Below are positions 27,709 through 37,809 of a stretch of 64,000 bases of DNA, piece after piece. The DNA is from Klebsiella pneumoniae (GTDB taxonomy: Bacteria > Myxococcota_A > UBA796 > GCA-2862545). Numbering within the stretch: position 1 is the first letter of the stretch; every line of letters starts with the position of its first letter. Under the pieces are notes generated by a model. The model did not search any database. It saw nothing but the letters and a program-made list of their open reading frames with translations, and had not been told where the DNA came from. The position numbers were made by a program, and so were the translations under genes. The DNA lies in contig CAMASI010000008.1 of assembly GCA_945861065.1 (NCBI GenBank), positions 18,339 through 82,338 on the forward strand, written 5' to 3'.

Positions 27709-29217
27709 GTGAACGACGCCGACCTCGCCATGACCACCCGGCCTCCCGTGCCTGTCGGGGAGGGGCGGTATCTGGTGTACGGCAACTTGGGGACCGGTGG
27801 CGCCGCCGGCGTGTACGTGGCCTGGGACAATGTCGGGTCCCAATGGGTCGCAGTGAAGGCCCTGTCTACGTCTGTGTTGAATGACGCGGCGATGCGATCC
27901 CGATTTGAGCGCGAAGCCGAAACAATGAAGCGGCTGCGCAACCCGCACATCACGAGGCTCTTCGACGCGCGACTCGATCATGTGCCTCCGTTCATCGTGA
28001 TGGAGCTCGCTCGGGGCGGTTCGGCAATGGACTGGGTTCGGAGGCATGGGCCGATGCCTGCTGCCTTGGCGGTCGATTTAGCGATCGCCATCTGTGCCGG
28101 GCTCGCGGCAGCCCATGGCGCGGGCGTCGTTCACCGGGACGTCAAGCCCCACAACTTCCTGATTCACGAAGATGGCACCTGTAGAATCACGGATTTCGGT
28201 ATCGCACGAACCGACGAGCAGGGCCTGACCCTGACTGGCGTGCAAATCGGAACTTTTTCGTACATGGCGCCGGAGCAGCGCAGCAACACGAAAAACGTCG
28301 ACAATCGGGCGGATGTGTACGGTGTGGGCGCGTCGTTGTTCACGCTGTTGACGGGCACGGCCTCCTCCGAATTGTTTGTGGCCGACCAGGACGACACCTT
28401 GTTGGAGGCGGTGCCCGAGGCACTCAAGCGCGTGATCCTCACGGCAACGCAGTACAATCCAGAGGATCGTTACGAAGGGGTCACGCAGCTTTCTCAGGCC
28501 TTGCGCCGTGTGCGCAGCACCATCACCGAGCCGCCCCGGTCCGTTGGACTTGCTCGCGGCCTGTTGGATTTGCCGGCCACCCCACCGGAAACGGTATTTC
28601 CGGGCGCGGACCTCGACGATCTGGATCGGTCCTTGCTCGGGGCCCCCGACAACAGCGGTGTTCGCAACATTCGAAAGGTGGGGGAAACGGCGCCTCGTCC
28701 TGCGGACCGAACGTCCGAGCCGGGTCGTCGCAGAGCGAAGCGGCCGGTCCGTTCGCCTGGACCCCAATTGTCGCCAGGAAGCATGTATGCATTGATGGGC
28801 GCAATTGCCGTCACCACCATGTGTTCTGTTGGCGCCATTGCCTTTGGCAGCTGGGTCGTGGGTCAGGCGCGTTCTGAGGCGGAGGATGCGCGTGACCAAA
28901 TGCTCGAGATCATCGAGACGCAGGGCCTGTACGTCGCTCAGGTGGGGCATGACGGGCGGTTGGAGAGGATGTACTTCGACTTTAAGGATGCCGCGGGACC
29001 CGAGCGTACCGTCCGTGGTTTGTCCATGGTTGACGCGCTGGAGGACTTTGCTGGGGCCCGTCGTTTGCCTGCTGACTTGCAGCCTCGAATGGCCGAGATC
29101 ACGGAGGCGCGGACCCAGTACGCAACGTCGATGGATCGCTGGGCATTGGCCTCGAATACCCGGCTGGGAACCCTGGCGGTGGCGCTCGGAACTGTGCCTC
29201 GCCCCGACGCCCGTTGA
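27709..29217 (+). CDS. transmembrane Hanks-type Ser/Thr protein kinase
   Basis: The 502-residue protein has a kinase domain (about residues 20-265) with the Gly-rich loop GTGGAAGVYVAW, VAVK, the catalytic loop HRDVKPHNFLI, DFG and APEQ, so it should be active. A Pro/Arg-rich juxtamembrane linker and a single transmembrane helix (ALMGAIAVTTMCSVGAIAFG, about 359-385) follow, then an extracytoplasmic tail of about 115 residues with no known domain. GTG start with GAGGGG upstream. A PP2C phosphatase lies three genes on and may be its partner. Confidence 0.93.
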   Translation: MNDADLAMTTRPPVPVGEGRYLVYGNLGTGGAAGVYVAWDNVGSQWVAVKALSTSVLNDAAMRSRFEREAETMKRLRNPHITRLFDARLDHVPPFIVMELARGGSAMDWVRRHGPMPAALAVDLAIAICAGLAAAHGAGVVHRDVKPHNFLIHEDGTCRITDFGIARTDEQGLTLTGVQIGTFSYMAPEQRSNTKNVDNRADVYGVGASLFTLLTGTASSELFVADQDDTLLEAVPEALKRVILTATQYNPEDRYEGVTQLSQALRRVRSTITEPPRSVGLARGLLDLPATPPETVFPGADLDDLDRSLLGAPDNSGVRNIRKVGETAPRPADRTSEPGRRRAKRPVRSPGPQLSPGSMYALMGAIAVTTMCSVGAIAFGSWVVGQARSEAEDARDQMLEIIETQGLYVAQVGHDGRLERMYFDFKDAAGPERTVRGLSMVDALEDFAGARRLPADLQPRMAEITEARTQYATSMDRWALASNTRLGTLAVALGTVPRPDAR

Positions 29218-30176
29218 TGCGCGTCCTCGGGATCGAAACGAGTTGCGACGAAACGGCGGCAGCGGTGGTGGGTATTGCGGGGATTGAGTCGGACGTCGTG
29301 TGGACGCAACTCGACCACTCCGCGTACGGGGGAATTGTGCCGGAAGTCGCGGCGCGCGCCCATATCGTTCACCTCCCGGGAATCGTCGAGCAGGCGCTCT
29401 CGGAGGCGTCTGGGCCGATCGACGCGGTGGCCTGTACCGTTGGCCCGGGACTGATCGGCGCGCTGCTGGTAGGCGTCGCATTCGGTCGAGCCCTAGCGGC
29501 GGCGAAGGGCGTGCCTTTTGTACCGGTACACCATGTGGAGGCGCATGCGCTGGCCCCGCAGTTGTGCGACCCGGCGCCGGCGTTGCCCTACTTGGCGCTG
29601 GTCGTCAGCGGGGGACATACGGCGTTATTTCGAGTGGACGATCCGGAGCGGATTCAACTGTTGGCGACGACTGTGGACGATGCGGCAGGTGAGGCGTTCG
29701 ACAAGGTTGCTCGGCTGCTCGGTCTGGGTTGGCCTGGCGGTCCGGAGATCGATCGACTCGCTGCGACCGGCAACCCAGCTGCGGTGCCGCTTCCTCGGCC
29801 GACGGCCACCGGGTTGGACTGGTCCTTCGCCGGGCTGAAGACGGCGGTTCGGACTGCATTGAAGGCCAATCCCGCACCTGCGGACGTCGCGGCGAGCTTT
29901 CAAGCAGCGGTGGTGGATGTGCTGCTGGATCGTTGCCGCAAGGCCATGGCAACGACGGGCTTGAGGCAACTGGCTCTCGGGGGCGGCGTGGCTGCCAACA
30001 GCCTGTTGCGCACACGTGCCGCTGCCGAGCTTCCGGGCGAGGTTTTCATTCCGCCCGGACGCCATTGTACGGACAATGCGGCGATGATCGCTCATGCAGG
30101 CCGCTTGTCGCTGCTCCGAGGCACGACGAGAACGTCGGTCGTGGCGCGCCCGTCTTGGGCCGTGGGTCAACGGTGA
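29217..30176 (+). CDS. tsaD: tRNA N6-adenosine threonylcarbamoyltransferase TsaD
   Basis: The 319-residue protein is the Kae1/YgjD family subunit that transfers threonylcarbamoyl to A37 of ANN-decoding tRNAs with TsaB and others. The opening RVLGIETSCDETAAAVV, the metal ligands in VPVHHVEAHA, and LALVVSGGHTAL, VDDAAGEAFDKVARLLGLG and GGGVAANSLLR are all present. ATG at 29217 overlaps the kinase stop (TGATG). Confidence 0.98.
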   Translation: MRVLGIETSCDETAAAVVGIAGIESDVVWTQLDHSAYGGIVPEVAARAHIVHLPGIVEQALSEASGPIDAVACTVGPGLIGALLVGVAFGRALAAAKGVPFVPVHHVEAHALAPQLCDPAPALPYLALVVSGGHTALFRVDDPERIQLLATTVDDAAGEAFDKVARLLGLGWPGGPEIDRLAATGNPAAVPLPRPTATGLDWSFAGLKTAVRTALKANPAPADVAASFQAAVVDVLLDRCRKAMATTGLRQLALGGGVAANSLLRTRAAAELPGEVFIPPGRHCTDNAAMIAHAGRLSLLRGTTRTSVVARPSWAVGQR

Positions 30177-30970
30177 CGGCTCCAAAAAAGCGCTATGGAC
30201 AGCATTTTCTCGTGGACCCTTCGTGCGCTGCACGAATTGTACGTTCGGCCGCAGTCGTGCCTGGCGAAAAGGTGCTTGAGGTGGGCCCTGGACGGGGGAT
30301 CCTCACGCAGAGCCTGCTCGCGGCGGGCGCACAACTTCGCGCGGTCGAGATCGACAAGGACTTGCTTGGGCCACTCCGCCAACGGTTCCCAGACCTCGAC
30401 CTGATCGAGGGAGATGCGACGACGCTCGATTGGTCTGTGGTCTGTCCTGGTTCTGGCTGGCAGGTTGTGGCGAACCTTCCTTACAACGTGGCGACGCCGC
30501 TCGTGGTGGGCTGGGTTTCACAACCAGAAACGTTTTCCCGGCTCACGGTCATGCTTCAGCACGAGGTTGCAGAACGGCTCGTGGCCAAGGTCGGGGACGA
30601 GGCCTGGGGCCGTCTGTCCATTGCAATCGCCATTCGGGCGCAAGTGACGTGGGTCATGTCGCTGCCGCCCGGTGCCTTTAAGCCGCCGCCAAAGGTGCGG
30701 TCGGCCGTCGTGCGAATCGAACCTCGCCCGGCGCCGGACTTCGGACCGGCCGGCGAAGCAGCGTTCGAGAAGGTGGTGCAAGTCGCCTTTGGTCAGCGTC
30801 GAAAGACACTTCGTAACGCTCTGATGGCATCGTTTCCGGCGTCCGTCGTGGACGAGGCCCTGTCGTCCATCGTTTTGGACGGCACGCGGCGTGCCGAGAC
30901 CTTGGAGATCGACATCTTCCGTCACCTCGCAGCTGCCCTGCGTCGCGGCCTGGAGGACCGCCCGTTATGA
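30173..30970 (+). CDS. rsmA: 16S rRNA dimethyladenosine transferase RsmA/KsgA
   Basis: The 265-residue SAM-dependent methyltransferase dimethylates A1518 and A1519 of 16S rRNA. It opens KKRYGQHFLVDPSCAARIV, the SAM site is VLEVGPGRGILTQ, the catalytic motif is NLPYNVATPLV, and it ends with the helical domain (VAFGQRRKTLRNAL). GTG 30173 overlaps the tsaD stop (GTGA). Confidence 0.96.
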   Translation: MTAPKKRYGQHFLVDPSCAARIVRSAAVVPGEKVLEVGPGRGILTQSLLAAGAQLRAVEIDKDLLGPLRQRFPDLDLIEGDATTLDWSVVCPGSGWQVVANLPYNVATPLVVGWVSQPETFSRLTVMLQHEVAERLVAKVGDEAWGRLSIAIAIRAQVTWVMSLPPGAFKPPPKVRSAVVRIEPRPAPDFGPAGEAAFEKVVQVAFGQRRKTLRNALMASFPASVVDEALSSIVLDGTRRAETLEIDIFRHLAAALRRGLEDRPL

Positions 30971-31000
30971 CAACCTTGCGTCCGCGGGGCGCATGATGGG

Positions 31001-31765
31001 GTGTGCGTGCGCGTTCTCTCCTGTGGCATCACCGATGTGGGTCTCAAACGCGGCCACAATGAAGACAACTACCTGATCAACGAGGAGTTGAACCTGTTTG
31101 TGGTCGCCGATGGCATGGGCGGACATGCAGGTGGGGAGTACGCTTCTGCGATCGCCGTCAACACGGTCGAGGAGGTGGTCACCTCGATTGAAGTTCAGGG
31201 CGCGCCGGCCGGGGTCGAGGACGACCCGGTCGAGTTGACCAGGTACAAGATTCGGGAGGCCATTCGCCTTGCAGGTCGTCGCATCTTCGACAAAGCGAGG
31301 GAACAACCCGAATACCACGGGATGGGTACCACCGCAGTCGTGCTGCTTCTCGAACATGGCTCTGCGTTCATCGCACATGTGGGTGACAGTCGGGTCTACA
31401 TGGTTCGGGATGGCAAGATCGAGCAGGTCACGGAGGATCATTCGCTGATCGCCGAAAAGCTGCGGCACGGTCTGCTCACCGCAGACGAGGCCAAGAATCA
31501 CCGGATGCGGAACGTCATCACGCGCAGCCTTGGGTACCAGGAAGACGTGGAAGTGGACCTGACCGTGAAGGCTTCTCGCAAAGGCGACACGTTTCTGTTG
31601 TGTTCCGATGGTTTGTCGGGCCACGTCAATGCCGACGAAATGGCGGACTTGTTGGGCCGACATGGTCCCCAGGGCGCGGCGCGCCGGCTGGTCGCGCTGG
31701 CCTGTGAACGTGGGGGTGACGACAACATCACTGTCGTCGTCGCGACCGTGGAGGACCTGCGGTGA
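31001..31765 (+). CDS. PP2C-type Ser/Thr phosphatase (Stp1/PrpC-like)
   Basis: The 254-residue metal-dependent phosphatase has all the family motifs: GHNEDNYL, VADGMGGHAGGEYAS, GMGTTAVVLL, HVGDSRVYMVRDGKIEQVT, EDHSL, LCSDGLSGHV and GGDDNITVVV, which carry the Mn/Mg ligands. It probably dephosphorylates targets of the nearby kinase. Start GTG 31001 or GTG 31007; the latter leaves MRVLSCGITD. Confidence 0.92.
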   Translation: MCVRVLSCGITDVGLKRGHNEDNYLINEELNLFVVADGMGGHAGGEYASAIAVNTVEEVVTSIEVQGAPAGVEDDPVELTRYKIREAIRLAGRRIFDKAREQPEYHGMGTTAVVLLLEHGSAFIAHVGDSRVYMVRDGKIEQVTEDHSLIAEKLRHGLLTADEAKNHRMRNVITRSLGYQEDVEVDLTVKASRKGDTFLLCSDGLSGHVNADEMADLLGRHGPQGAARRLVALACERGGDDNITVVVATVEDLR

Positions 31766-32631
31766 ACGCTGGGGACGTTTCCCCGCCGGCGCCGGATCCG
31801 AGATTTATTCGGGTCTCGTCGCCCCCCGTCAATCCATTGCCCGTTCGGCTGCTGCTGTTCGTGTGTTTCCTGGCCGCCGCGTTGCTCGCGGTCAGTGTTC
31901 CTCGGGCGATTCGCCTCGGACCGCTGGTCGCGGAAAATCGGATTCTGACAGAGGAACTTCGGTCACAGTTGACCGGATATGAGCAGTTTGAAGAAGACTT
32001 CAACCGCTGGGAGGGTCAACTCAAGCAATTTGATTCGTTGTTTCAGTCCAGATGTGTGCAACCCGCTGCGGACGCTGTGCCTCGGGTCGTGGTGCCACCG
32101 GTTGAGGGCACGGCCGATGTTCTTATGGCGAGATTACCGGCTGTCGTGAGGCGGTTGAGCGACAAACCAGGCCATGACGGGCGATCCGTGCAGGACGTGA
32201 TCGATGAGATTGAGCAGAGCCTCGGGAAGGTGCGCGCGGCGCCGTCGCGGGACCCCGTCCCGGGTAACTTTGTGACGTCCGATTTTGGGCGTCGTCGGGA
32301 TCCGCTGGACGGTCGTGTGGCGCATCATGGCGGCGTCGACATCGACGGAGCCTACGGCGAACCTGTGATGGCCACAGCGCCCGGTCGGGTCATTGAGGCG
32401 GACTGGCACGAGGGCTACGGAAAACGGGTGCAGTTGGAACACGGCTACGGGATGGGAACCGTGTACGCGCATTTGCAGGATCTGGACGTGAACGAAGGGG
32501 ATTGGGTGCTGATTGGGCAGCAAATCGGCACCGTCGGCAGCACGGGACAATCCACAGGAAGCCATTTGCACTACGAGGTTTGGGAGTACGGACGTGCCCG
32601 AGACCCTTTGCCTTTCTTGTCGGGTGATTAG
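31762..32631 (+). CDS. M23-family peptidoglycan endopeptidase
   Basis: The 289-residue membrane-anchored enzyme has a transmembrane segment (VRLLLFVCFLAAALLAVSV), a coiled-coil stretch (LRSQLTGYEQFEEDF ... QLKQF) and a C-terminal LytM domain. The domain has the metal ligands VAHHGGVDIDG (H..D) and HLHYEVWEYG (HxH), preceded by FVTSDFGRRRDPLDGR. It should cleave peptide cross-links of the cell wall. GTG start overlaps the phosphatase stop. Confidence 0.9.
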   Translation: MNAGDVSPPAPDPRFIRVSSPPVNPLPVRLLLFVCFLAAALLAVSVPRAIRLGPLVAENRILTEELRSQLTGYEQFEEDFNRWEGQLKQFDSLFQSRCVQPAADAVPRVVVPPVEGTADVLMARLPAVVRRLSDKPGHDGRSVQDVIDEIEQSLGKVRAAPSRDPVPGNFVTSDFGRRRDPLDGRVAHHGGVDIDGAYGEPVMATAPGRVIEADWHEGYGKRVQLEHGYGMGTVYAHLQDLDVNEGDWVLIGQQIGTVGSTGQSTGSHLHYEVWEYGRARDPLPFLSGD

Positions 32632-32691
32632 CGACGGCACGCCCACGGCGCCGGACTGTCCGGATTAGCTGGCGTGGCCTTCGGACCGGTC

Positions 32692-35406
32692 ATGATCGAC
32701 AAGTTGACGAACCTGGTCAAGCGCGTGTTTGGCGACGCCAACGAACGGGAATTGAAGCGCATTGCGCCGCTCGTTCAGAAAATCGCGGCGCTTGAACCGT
32801 CGATGAAAGCCCTCAATGACGACGCGCTTCGAGCGAAAACGGACGAGTTCCGCGCACGACTCGCGGCGGGTGCGGCGTTGGACTCCCTGCTGCCCGAGGC
32901 CTTTGCCGTCGTCCGCGAAGCCAGCATTCGTTTCCTCAAGATGCGCCCCTACGATTGCCAGATGATCGGCGGAATCGTGCTGCACCAGGGCAAGATCGCG
33001 GAGATGAAGACGGGGGAGGGGAAAACGCTTGTCGCGACCGCACCCGCCTACCTCAACGCCCTGACCGGAAAGGGCGTTCACGTCGTGACCGTCAACGACT
33101 ACCTGGCGCAACGGGACGCGGACTGGATGCGCCCGCTGTACTCGGGCCTCGGCGTGTCCGTCGGCGTCATCTTGTCGGGCCATCGGCCAGAGAAAGAGAA
33201 ACGGGCAGCCTACGCAAGTGACATTACCTACGGCACCAACAACGAATTCGGCTTCGATTACCTGCGCGACAACATGAAGTACAGCTTCGACGACATGGTT
33301 CAGCGCGGGCACGTGTTCGGAATCGTGGACGAAGTGGACAGCATCCTCATCGACGAGGCGCGTACGCCGCTCATCATTTCGGGCGAAGCGCAGGGTTCGT
33401 TGGACCTGTACGCCATCAGTGACGCGGTCATTCCGAGCCTTCGTTCCGCCATCGACTTCGTCATCGACGAAAAGGCCAAGGCGGTCACCCTCACCGAAGA
33501 CGGCATGCAGCGGGTTGAATCCAAACTCGGTTTGGACAACCTATACGACCCGGCGAATATGGAGATCAATCACCACATCCATCAGTCGCTACGTGCCCAC
33601 CACCTGTACCGGCGCGACGGTGAGTACGTCGTTCGAGACGGCAAAGTCATCATCGTGGACGAGTTTACCGGCCGCCTGATGACCGGCCGAAGGTGGTCAG
33701 ACGGCCTGCATCAAGCCGTCGAAGCGAAAGAAAAGGTGAACGTCGAGCGGGAATCGCAGGTGTACGCCACAATTACGTTCCAGAATTTGTTTCGTATGTA
33801 TGGGCGTTTGTCAGGCATGACTGGAACCGCCGCAACGGAAGCTGCGGAGTTCGCCAACATCTACAATCTGGACACGGTGGTCATCCCGACCAACCAAGCG
33901 GTCGCGCGAACGGACCGAGACGACATCATCTTCCGGACGATGACGGAGAAGTTTGAAGCGGTCACCAACGAAATCGTAGACTGCCACGGGCGAGGTCAGC
34001 CGGTGCTGGTGGGCACAACATCCGTCGAGAAGAGCGAGTTGTTGTCGCGCGAGTTGGGCAAGAAGGGCGTGCCGCACGAAGTGCTCAATGCGAAGAATCA
34101 CCATCGGGAAGCGCTCATTGTGGCGAACGCAGGCCGAAAGGGCGCCGTCACGATCTCGACGAATATGGCCGGTCGTGGAACCGACATCAAACTCGGAGGC
34201 AACCCAGAGGCGTTGGCGAGGCTGGAGAATCCAACGGCGCCGACGTCCGAACTCGCCTCCTTGATCGAACGGTACGAATCCACCTGCAAGGCAGAAGCGG
34301 ACGTCGTTCGAGGCGTAGGCGGCCTGCATATTCTTGGGACCGAGCGGCACGAGTCGCGTCGCGTAGACAACCAGTTGCGCGGGCGTTCCGGGCGTCAGGG
34401 GGATCCTGGATCCTCGCGGTTTTACCTTTCGCTAGAAGACGACCTGCTTCGTATCTTCGGGTCCGACAAGATTACCCTTTGGATGGAGCGCATGGGCCTC
34501 AAAGACGATGAGCCCGTTGAAAACAAGTGGGTCACGCGGTCGATCGAGAACGCACAGGTCAAGGTCGAGGCGCAGAACTTCAACATGCGCAAGAACCTGC
34601 TCGAGTACGACGACGTCATGAACTACCAACGAAAGGGCGTGTACGACCTTCGTCGGCGCGCGCTCGCGTCGGAGGGCATTCGTGAGCTGGTGGACGACTC
34701 GGTGAACGGCGTCGTGACCGACGTCATGGACGATTTTGTTGGCGAGGGCGTCAACCCAGAGAATTGGAATACGGTGTCGATCCGCGAGAATCTCGAACGT
34801 GTGTTTGGCATTGTCTGGGAGGACGCGGACAACAAGTTGCGGGACTTGTCTCGGGAGGAACTTCGCGCGCGGCTCCAACGGGAGACCAGTGAACGGGTCG
34901 CAACGACAGTGGATCGGATGGGCGAGGCGATGTTTGTCGAGGTGGCGCGGTACGGCCTCCTGCAACTCACCGACTCGTTGTGGAAGGACCACCTGTTGGC
35001 CTTGGACCGCCTGCGCCAGGGTGTAAGCCTTCGCGGCTATGGGCAACGCAACCCGTTGTTGGAGTACAAACGCGAAGCGCTACAAATGTACCTGATGATG
35101 AATGCCTACCGTGATGAGCAGCTCATCGCTCAGTTGCTTCGCGTGGAGCCTGACGCTGCTGCGGCGGCGACGCCGAAGCCGACTCGGCAACAGGCTCGCC
35201 GACCGGACCCCGCCGAGTTGCAGCTCACGTTGCCCGCAGTACCTGAAGAGGCCCCAGTGGCGGCCCCGGCACGGGGCGCGGAAGCGCGGGAATTCGCTGC
35301 GCTTCACGGTGTTCGACGCAACGACTTGTGCCCGTGCGGGTCGGGGAACAAGTTCAAGAAGTGTTGTGCCGGCGCCGGCGAAGAGGCAGAAAGCGCCGCG
35401 GGCTAA
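32692..35406 (+). CDS. secA: protein translocase ATPase SecA
   Basis: The 904-residue motor drives preproteins through SecYEG. Walker A is in EMKTGEGKTLVATAPAYLNA (about residues 104-120), the DEAD-type motif is DEVDSILIDEARTPLIISG, and the second ATPase half contains TNMAGRGTDIKLGGNPEA and GRSGRQGDPGSSRFYLSLED. The tail (RNDLCPCGSGNKFKKCC) is the SEC-C zinc motif that binds SecB and lipids. ATG 32692 is preferred to the GTG at 32674 because family proteins begin M-x-x-K-L. Confidence 0.98.
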   Translation: MIDKLTNLVKRVFGDANERELKRIAPLVQKIAALEPSMKALNDDALRAKTDEFRARLAAGAALDSLLPEAFAVVREASIRFLKMRPYDCQMIGGIVLHQGKIAEMKTGEGKTLVATAPAYLNALTGKGVHVVTVNDYLAQRDADWMRPLYSGLGVSVGVILSGHRPEKEKRAAYASDITYGTNNEFGFDYLRDNMKYSFDDMVQRGHVFGIVDEVDSILIDEARTPLIISGEAQGSLDLYAISDAVIPSLRSAIDFVIDEKAKAVTLTEDGMQRVESKLGLDNLYDPANMEINHHIHQSLRAHHLYRRDGEYVVRDGKVIIVDEFTGRLMTGRRWSDGLHQAVEAKEKVNVERESQVYATITFQNLFRMYGRLSGMTGTAATEAAEFANIYNLDTVVIPTNQAVARTDRDDIIFRTMTEKFEAVTNEIVDCHGRGQPVLVGTTSVEKSELLSRELGKKGVPHEVLNAKNHHREALIVANAGRKGAVTISTNMAGRGTDIKLGGNPEALARLENPTAPTSELASLIERYESTCKAEADVVRGVGGLHILGTERHESRRVDNQLRGRSGRQGDPGSSRFYLSLEDDLLRIFGSDKITLWMERMGLKDDEPVENKWVTRSIENAQVKVEAQNFNMRKNLLEYDDVMNYQRKGVYDLRRRALASEGIRELVDDSVNGVVTDVMDDFVGEGVNPENWNTVSIRENLERVFGIVWEDADNKLRDLSREELRARLQRETSERVATTVDRMGEAMFVEVARYGLLQLTDSLWKDHLLALDRLRQGVSLRGYGQRNPLLEYKREALQMYLMMNAYRDEQLIAQLLRVEPDAAAAATPKPTRQQARRPDPAELQLTLPAVPEEAPVAAPARGAEAREFAALHGVRRNDLCPCGSGNKFKKCCAGAGEEAESAAG

Positions 35407-35508
35407 GGGTGTTCGGCGGATCATCCTCCAGGCTCGACTGGGGCCAGCCTCCGTGCTAGTCGCGCGGCCCTCCGAGCGAATCGCGCGGAGAGATCACACG
35501 CCGCGATT

Positions 35509-35538
35509 TTGACGGTCAGCCTGGGTGCCTCGTATCTA
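35509..35538 (+). promoter_or_regulatory. candidate promoter for the rpsB operon
   Basis: TTGACG (35509-35514) is followed by an 18-base spacer and TATCTA (35533-35538), about 50 bases before the rpsB ATG. The -35 is strong and the -10 partial. The 180-base gap after secA contains no gene and this is the best promoter candidate in it. Confidence 0.45.
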
Positions 35539-35587
35539 CGGGGCTGGCGAGGCCACGCGGCGGAGGACCAACCCAAAGGAGTGCCCC

Positions 35588-36403
35588 ATGAACATCTCAT
35601 TGCGCGACCTGCTGCAGGCCGGCGTGCATTTTGGTCACCAGACCCGTCGTTGGAACCCCAAGATGAAGCCGTACATCTACGGCGCCAAGAACGGGGTCCA
35701 CGTCATCGATCTGCAACGCACCGCACGCGGGCTCGTAGATGCCGTGCGCTTTGCCAGTGCGACCGTGTCGCATGGCGGTCAGGTGTTGTTTGTCGGGACC
35801 AAGCGTGCCGCGCGCGAGATCGTGCAGGAAGAAGCCAAGCGCTGCGGGATGTTCTACGTGAACCACCGTTGGCTCGGAGGCACGCTGACCAACTGGGTCA
35901 CCGTGAAGAAGTCGATCGAGAAGCTCACCCAGTACGAGAAGGCACGGGATGAGGGTCGTTTCGAACTGCTGACCAAGCGGGAAGCCCTGGAGCTGACGCG
36001 CGAAATCGGAAAGCTGGAAGAGTCGTTGGGCGGCATCAAAACGCTGCGCGACCGGCCGGCCGCCTTGTTTGTTGTGGACCCGAAGAAGGAGCACATCGCT
36101 GTCAAGGAGGCCCGTACGTTGGGAATCCCGGTGATCGGTTTGTGCGACACCAACTGCGACCCCTCGGGCATCCAGCACGTCATCCCCGGCAATGACGACG
36201 CCATCAAGTCCATTCGCCTGTTCACCGCCGCAATTGCCGACGCCATCGCCGAAGGGCGCCGGCTCAGCACCGGTCGGGCTTCGGCAGCCTCCGTCTTCGT
36301 GGGTGCCCGCGATGACGACGAAGTCGTGGATGTGGAAGAAATGGGCCGTCGCGCCCGCTTCAGCCACGCTGATCCCGCCGAAGAACGCGACGCCGAATCC
36401 TGA
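35588..36403 (+). CDS. rpsB: 30S ribosomal protein S2
   Basis: The 271-residue protein starts [20 protein letters not shown] with the strong AAAGGAG ribosome site. The family segments [33 protein letters not shown] and [20 protein letters not shown] are all present. The C-terminal tail of about 50 residues is acidic. It leads the rpsB-tsf-pyrH-frr run. Confidence 0.98.
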   Translation: MNISLRDLLQAGVHFGHQTRRWNPKMKPYIYGAKNGVHVIDLQRTARGLVDAVRFASATVSHGGQVLFVGTKRAAREIVQEEAKRCGMFYVNHRWLGGTLTNWVTVKKSIEKLTQYEKARDEGRFELLTKREALELTREIGKLEESLGGIKTLRDRPAALFVVDPKKEHIAVKEARTLGIPVIGLCDTNCDPSGIQHVIPGNDDAIKSIRLFTAAIADAIAEGRRLSTGRASAASVFVGARDDDEVVDVEEMGRRARFSHADPAEERDAES

Positions 36404-36412
36404 GAGGAACCC

Positions 36413-37057
36413 ATGTTGGACAGTATCAAGACGCTCCGCGAACGAACGGGCGCGGGCATGATGGATTGTAAGAAAGCGCTCACCGAGTCGCAAGGCGACA
36501 TGGAGAAAGCTGTCGATTGGCTTCGCGCCAAAGGCATTGCCAGCGCCGCGAAGAAAGCGGGCCGAGCCGCCACCGAGGGGTCGGTCCACGCCTACATCCA
36601 CGCGGGTGGTAAGGTTGGCGTATTGGTCGAGATCAACTGCGAAACCGATTTCGCGGCGATGAACGAGGGGTTCCAAACCCTGGTGCGCGACGTCGCCCTG
36701 CACATCGCAGCCTCGAACCCGCAGTACCTGGTCCGTGAAGACGTACCGGCGCACGCGCTAGCCCACGAGCGAGAAGTGCAGAAGCAACGGGTGATCGAAG
36801 AAGGAAAGCCCGCGGCTGTGGCCGAACGAATCGTCGAAGGACGCATGTCCAAGTTCTACGAGGACGTGTGCCTCATGGAACAGAAGTTCGTGAAGGACGA
36901 CGCGAAGACGATCAAGGATGTCGTGTCTGACGCCGTCGCGAGAATCGGCGAAAACATTCAAATCCGTCGTTTCGCTCGGTTTGAGTTGGGCGAGGGGCTG
37001 GCGAAACGGACCGACGACTTCGCAGCCGAAGTCGCAGCGGCTGCCGGCGTCAGCTGA
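36413..37057 (+). CDS. tsf: elongation factor Ts
   Basis: The 214-residue factor exchanges GDP on EF-Tu. It has the N-terminal UBA-like module ([33 protein letters not shown]) and the core [14 protein letters not shown]. It is shorter than the E. coli protein (283 residues), lacking most of one subdomain, as in short-type EF-Ts. Start ATG with GAGAGGAACC upstream. Confidence 0.97.
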   Translation: MLDSIKTLRERTGAGMMDCKKALTESQGDMEKAVDWLRAKGIASAAKKAGRAATEGSVHAYIHAGGKVGVLVEINCETDFAAMNEGFQTLVRDVALHIAASNPQYLVREDVPAHALAHEREVQKQRVIEEGKPAAVAERIVEGRMSKFYEDVCLMEQKFVKDDAKTIKDVVSDAVARIGENIQIRRFARFELGEGLAKRTDDFAAEVAAAAGVS

Positions 37058-37782
37058 TGTCGAACACCCCGCGCTACCGCCGCATCCTGCTCAAAGTGTC
37101 AGGGGAGATGCTGGGGGGTGACGAGGGGCAGGGCATCGAGTCGCATGTACTCGACGCCTTTGCGCAAGAGATTCACGCTGTCCGAGACCTCGGTTGTGAG
37201 ACCGCTGTTGTCATCGGCGGCGGGAATATCTTCCGCGGTATTTTTGGCGCAAAACGCGGAATGGACCGGGCGACCGCCGACACAATGGGGATGCTCGCGA
37301 CCTGCATCAATGCGCTCGCTTTGCAGGACGCATTGGAGCGACGGGGTTGCCATACCCGCGTGATGAGTGCCATTCAGATGCATCAGGTGAGCGAGCCGTA
37401 CATTCGGCGTCGGGCCACCCGACATCTGGAAAAGGGCCGCGTCGTCGTGTTCGCGGCGGGAACAGGTCAACCGTTTTTCAGCACCGACACCGCGGCCGCC
37501 CTGCGGGCTGCAGAAATTGGCGCGGACCTCATCATCAAAGCGACCAAGGTCGACGGCGTATATGACCGCGACCCGTTGAAATTCCCGGACGCGACGCGAT
37601 TCGACCGGCTCGATTACGTCGAAGTTCTTAAGCGCGACCTTCATGTGATGGACCAAACGGCCATCACCATGTGCCGCGAAAATCACATCCCAATCCTAGT
37701 GATTGCGTTCGGCGCAGGCCGCGTGGTTCGCGCGGTCAGCGGCGAACCCATGGGGACCCTCGTCAGCGACCCGATGCGTTAG
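37057..37782 (+). CDS. pyrH: uridylate kinase
   Basis: The 241-residue UMP kinase makes UDP in pyrimidine synthesis. It has [64 protein letters not shown] and [13 protein letters not shown]. Its ATG overlaps the tsf stop (TGATG). Confidence 0.98.
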   Translation: MSNTPRYRRILLKVSGEMLGGDEGQGIESHVLDAFAQEIHAVRDLGCETAVVIGGGNIFRGIFGAKRGMDRATADTMGMLATCINALALQDALERRGCHTRVMSAIQMHQVSEPYIRRRATRHLEKGRVVVFAAGTGQPFFSTDTAAALRAAEIGADLIIKATKVDGVYDRDPLKFPDATRFDRLDYVEVLKRDLHVMDQTAITMCRENHIPILVIAFGAGRVVRAVSGEPMGTLVSDPMR

Positions 37783-37809
37783 GGCGGCTGGACGGAGGAT
37801 TGCTGCCCG

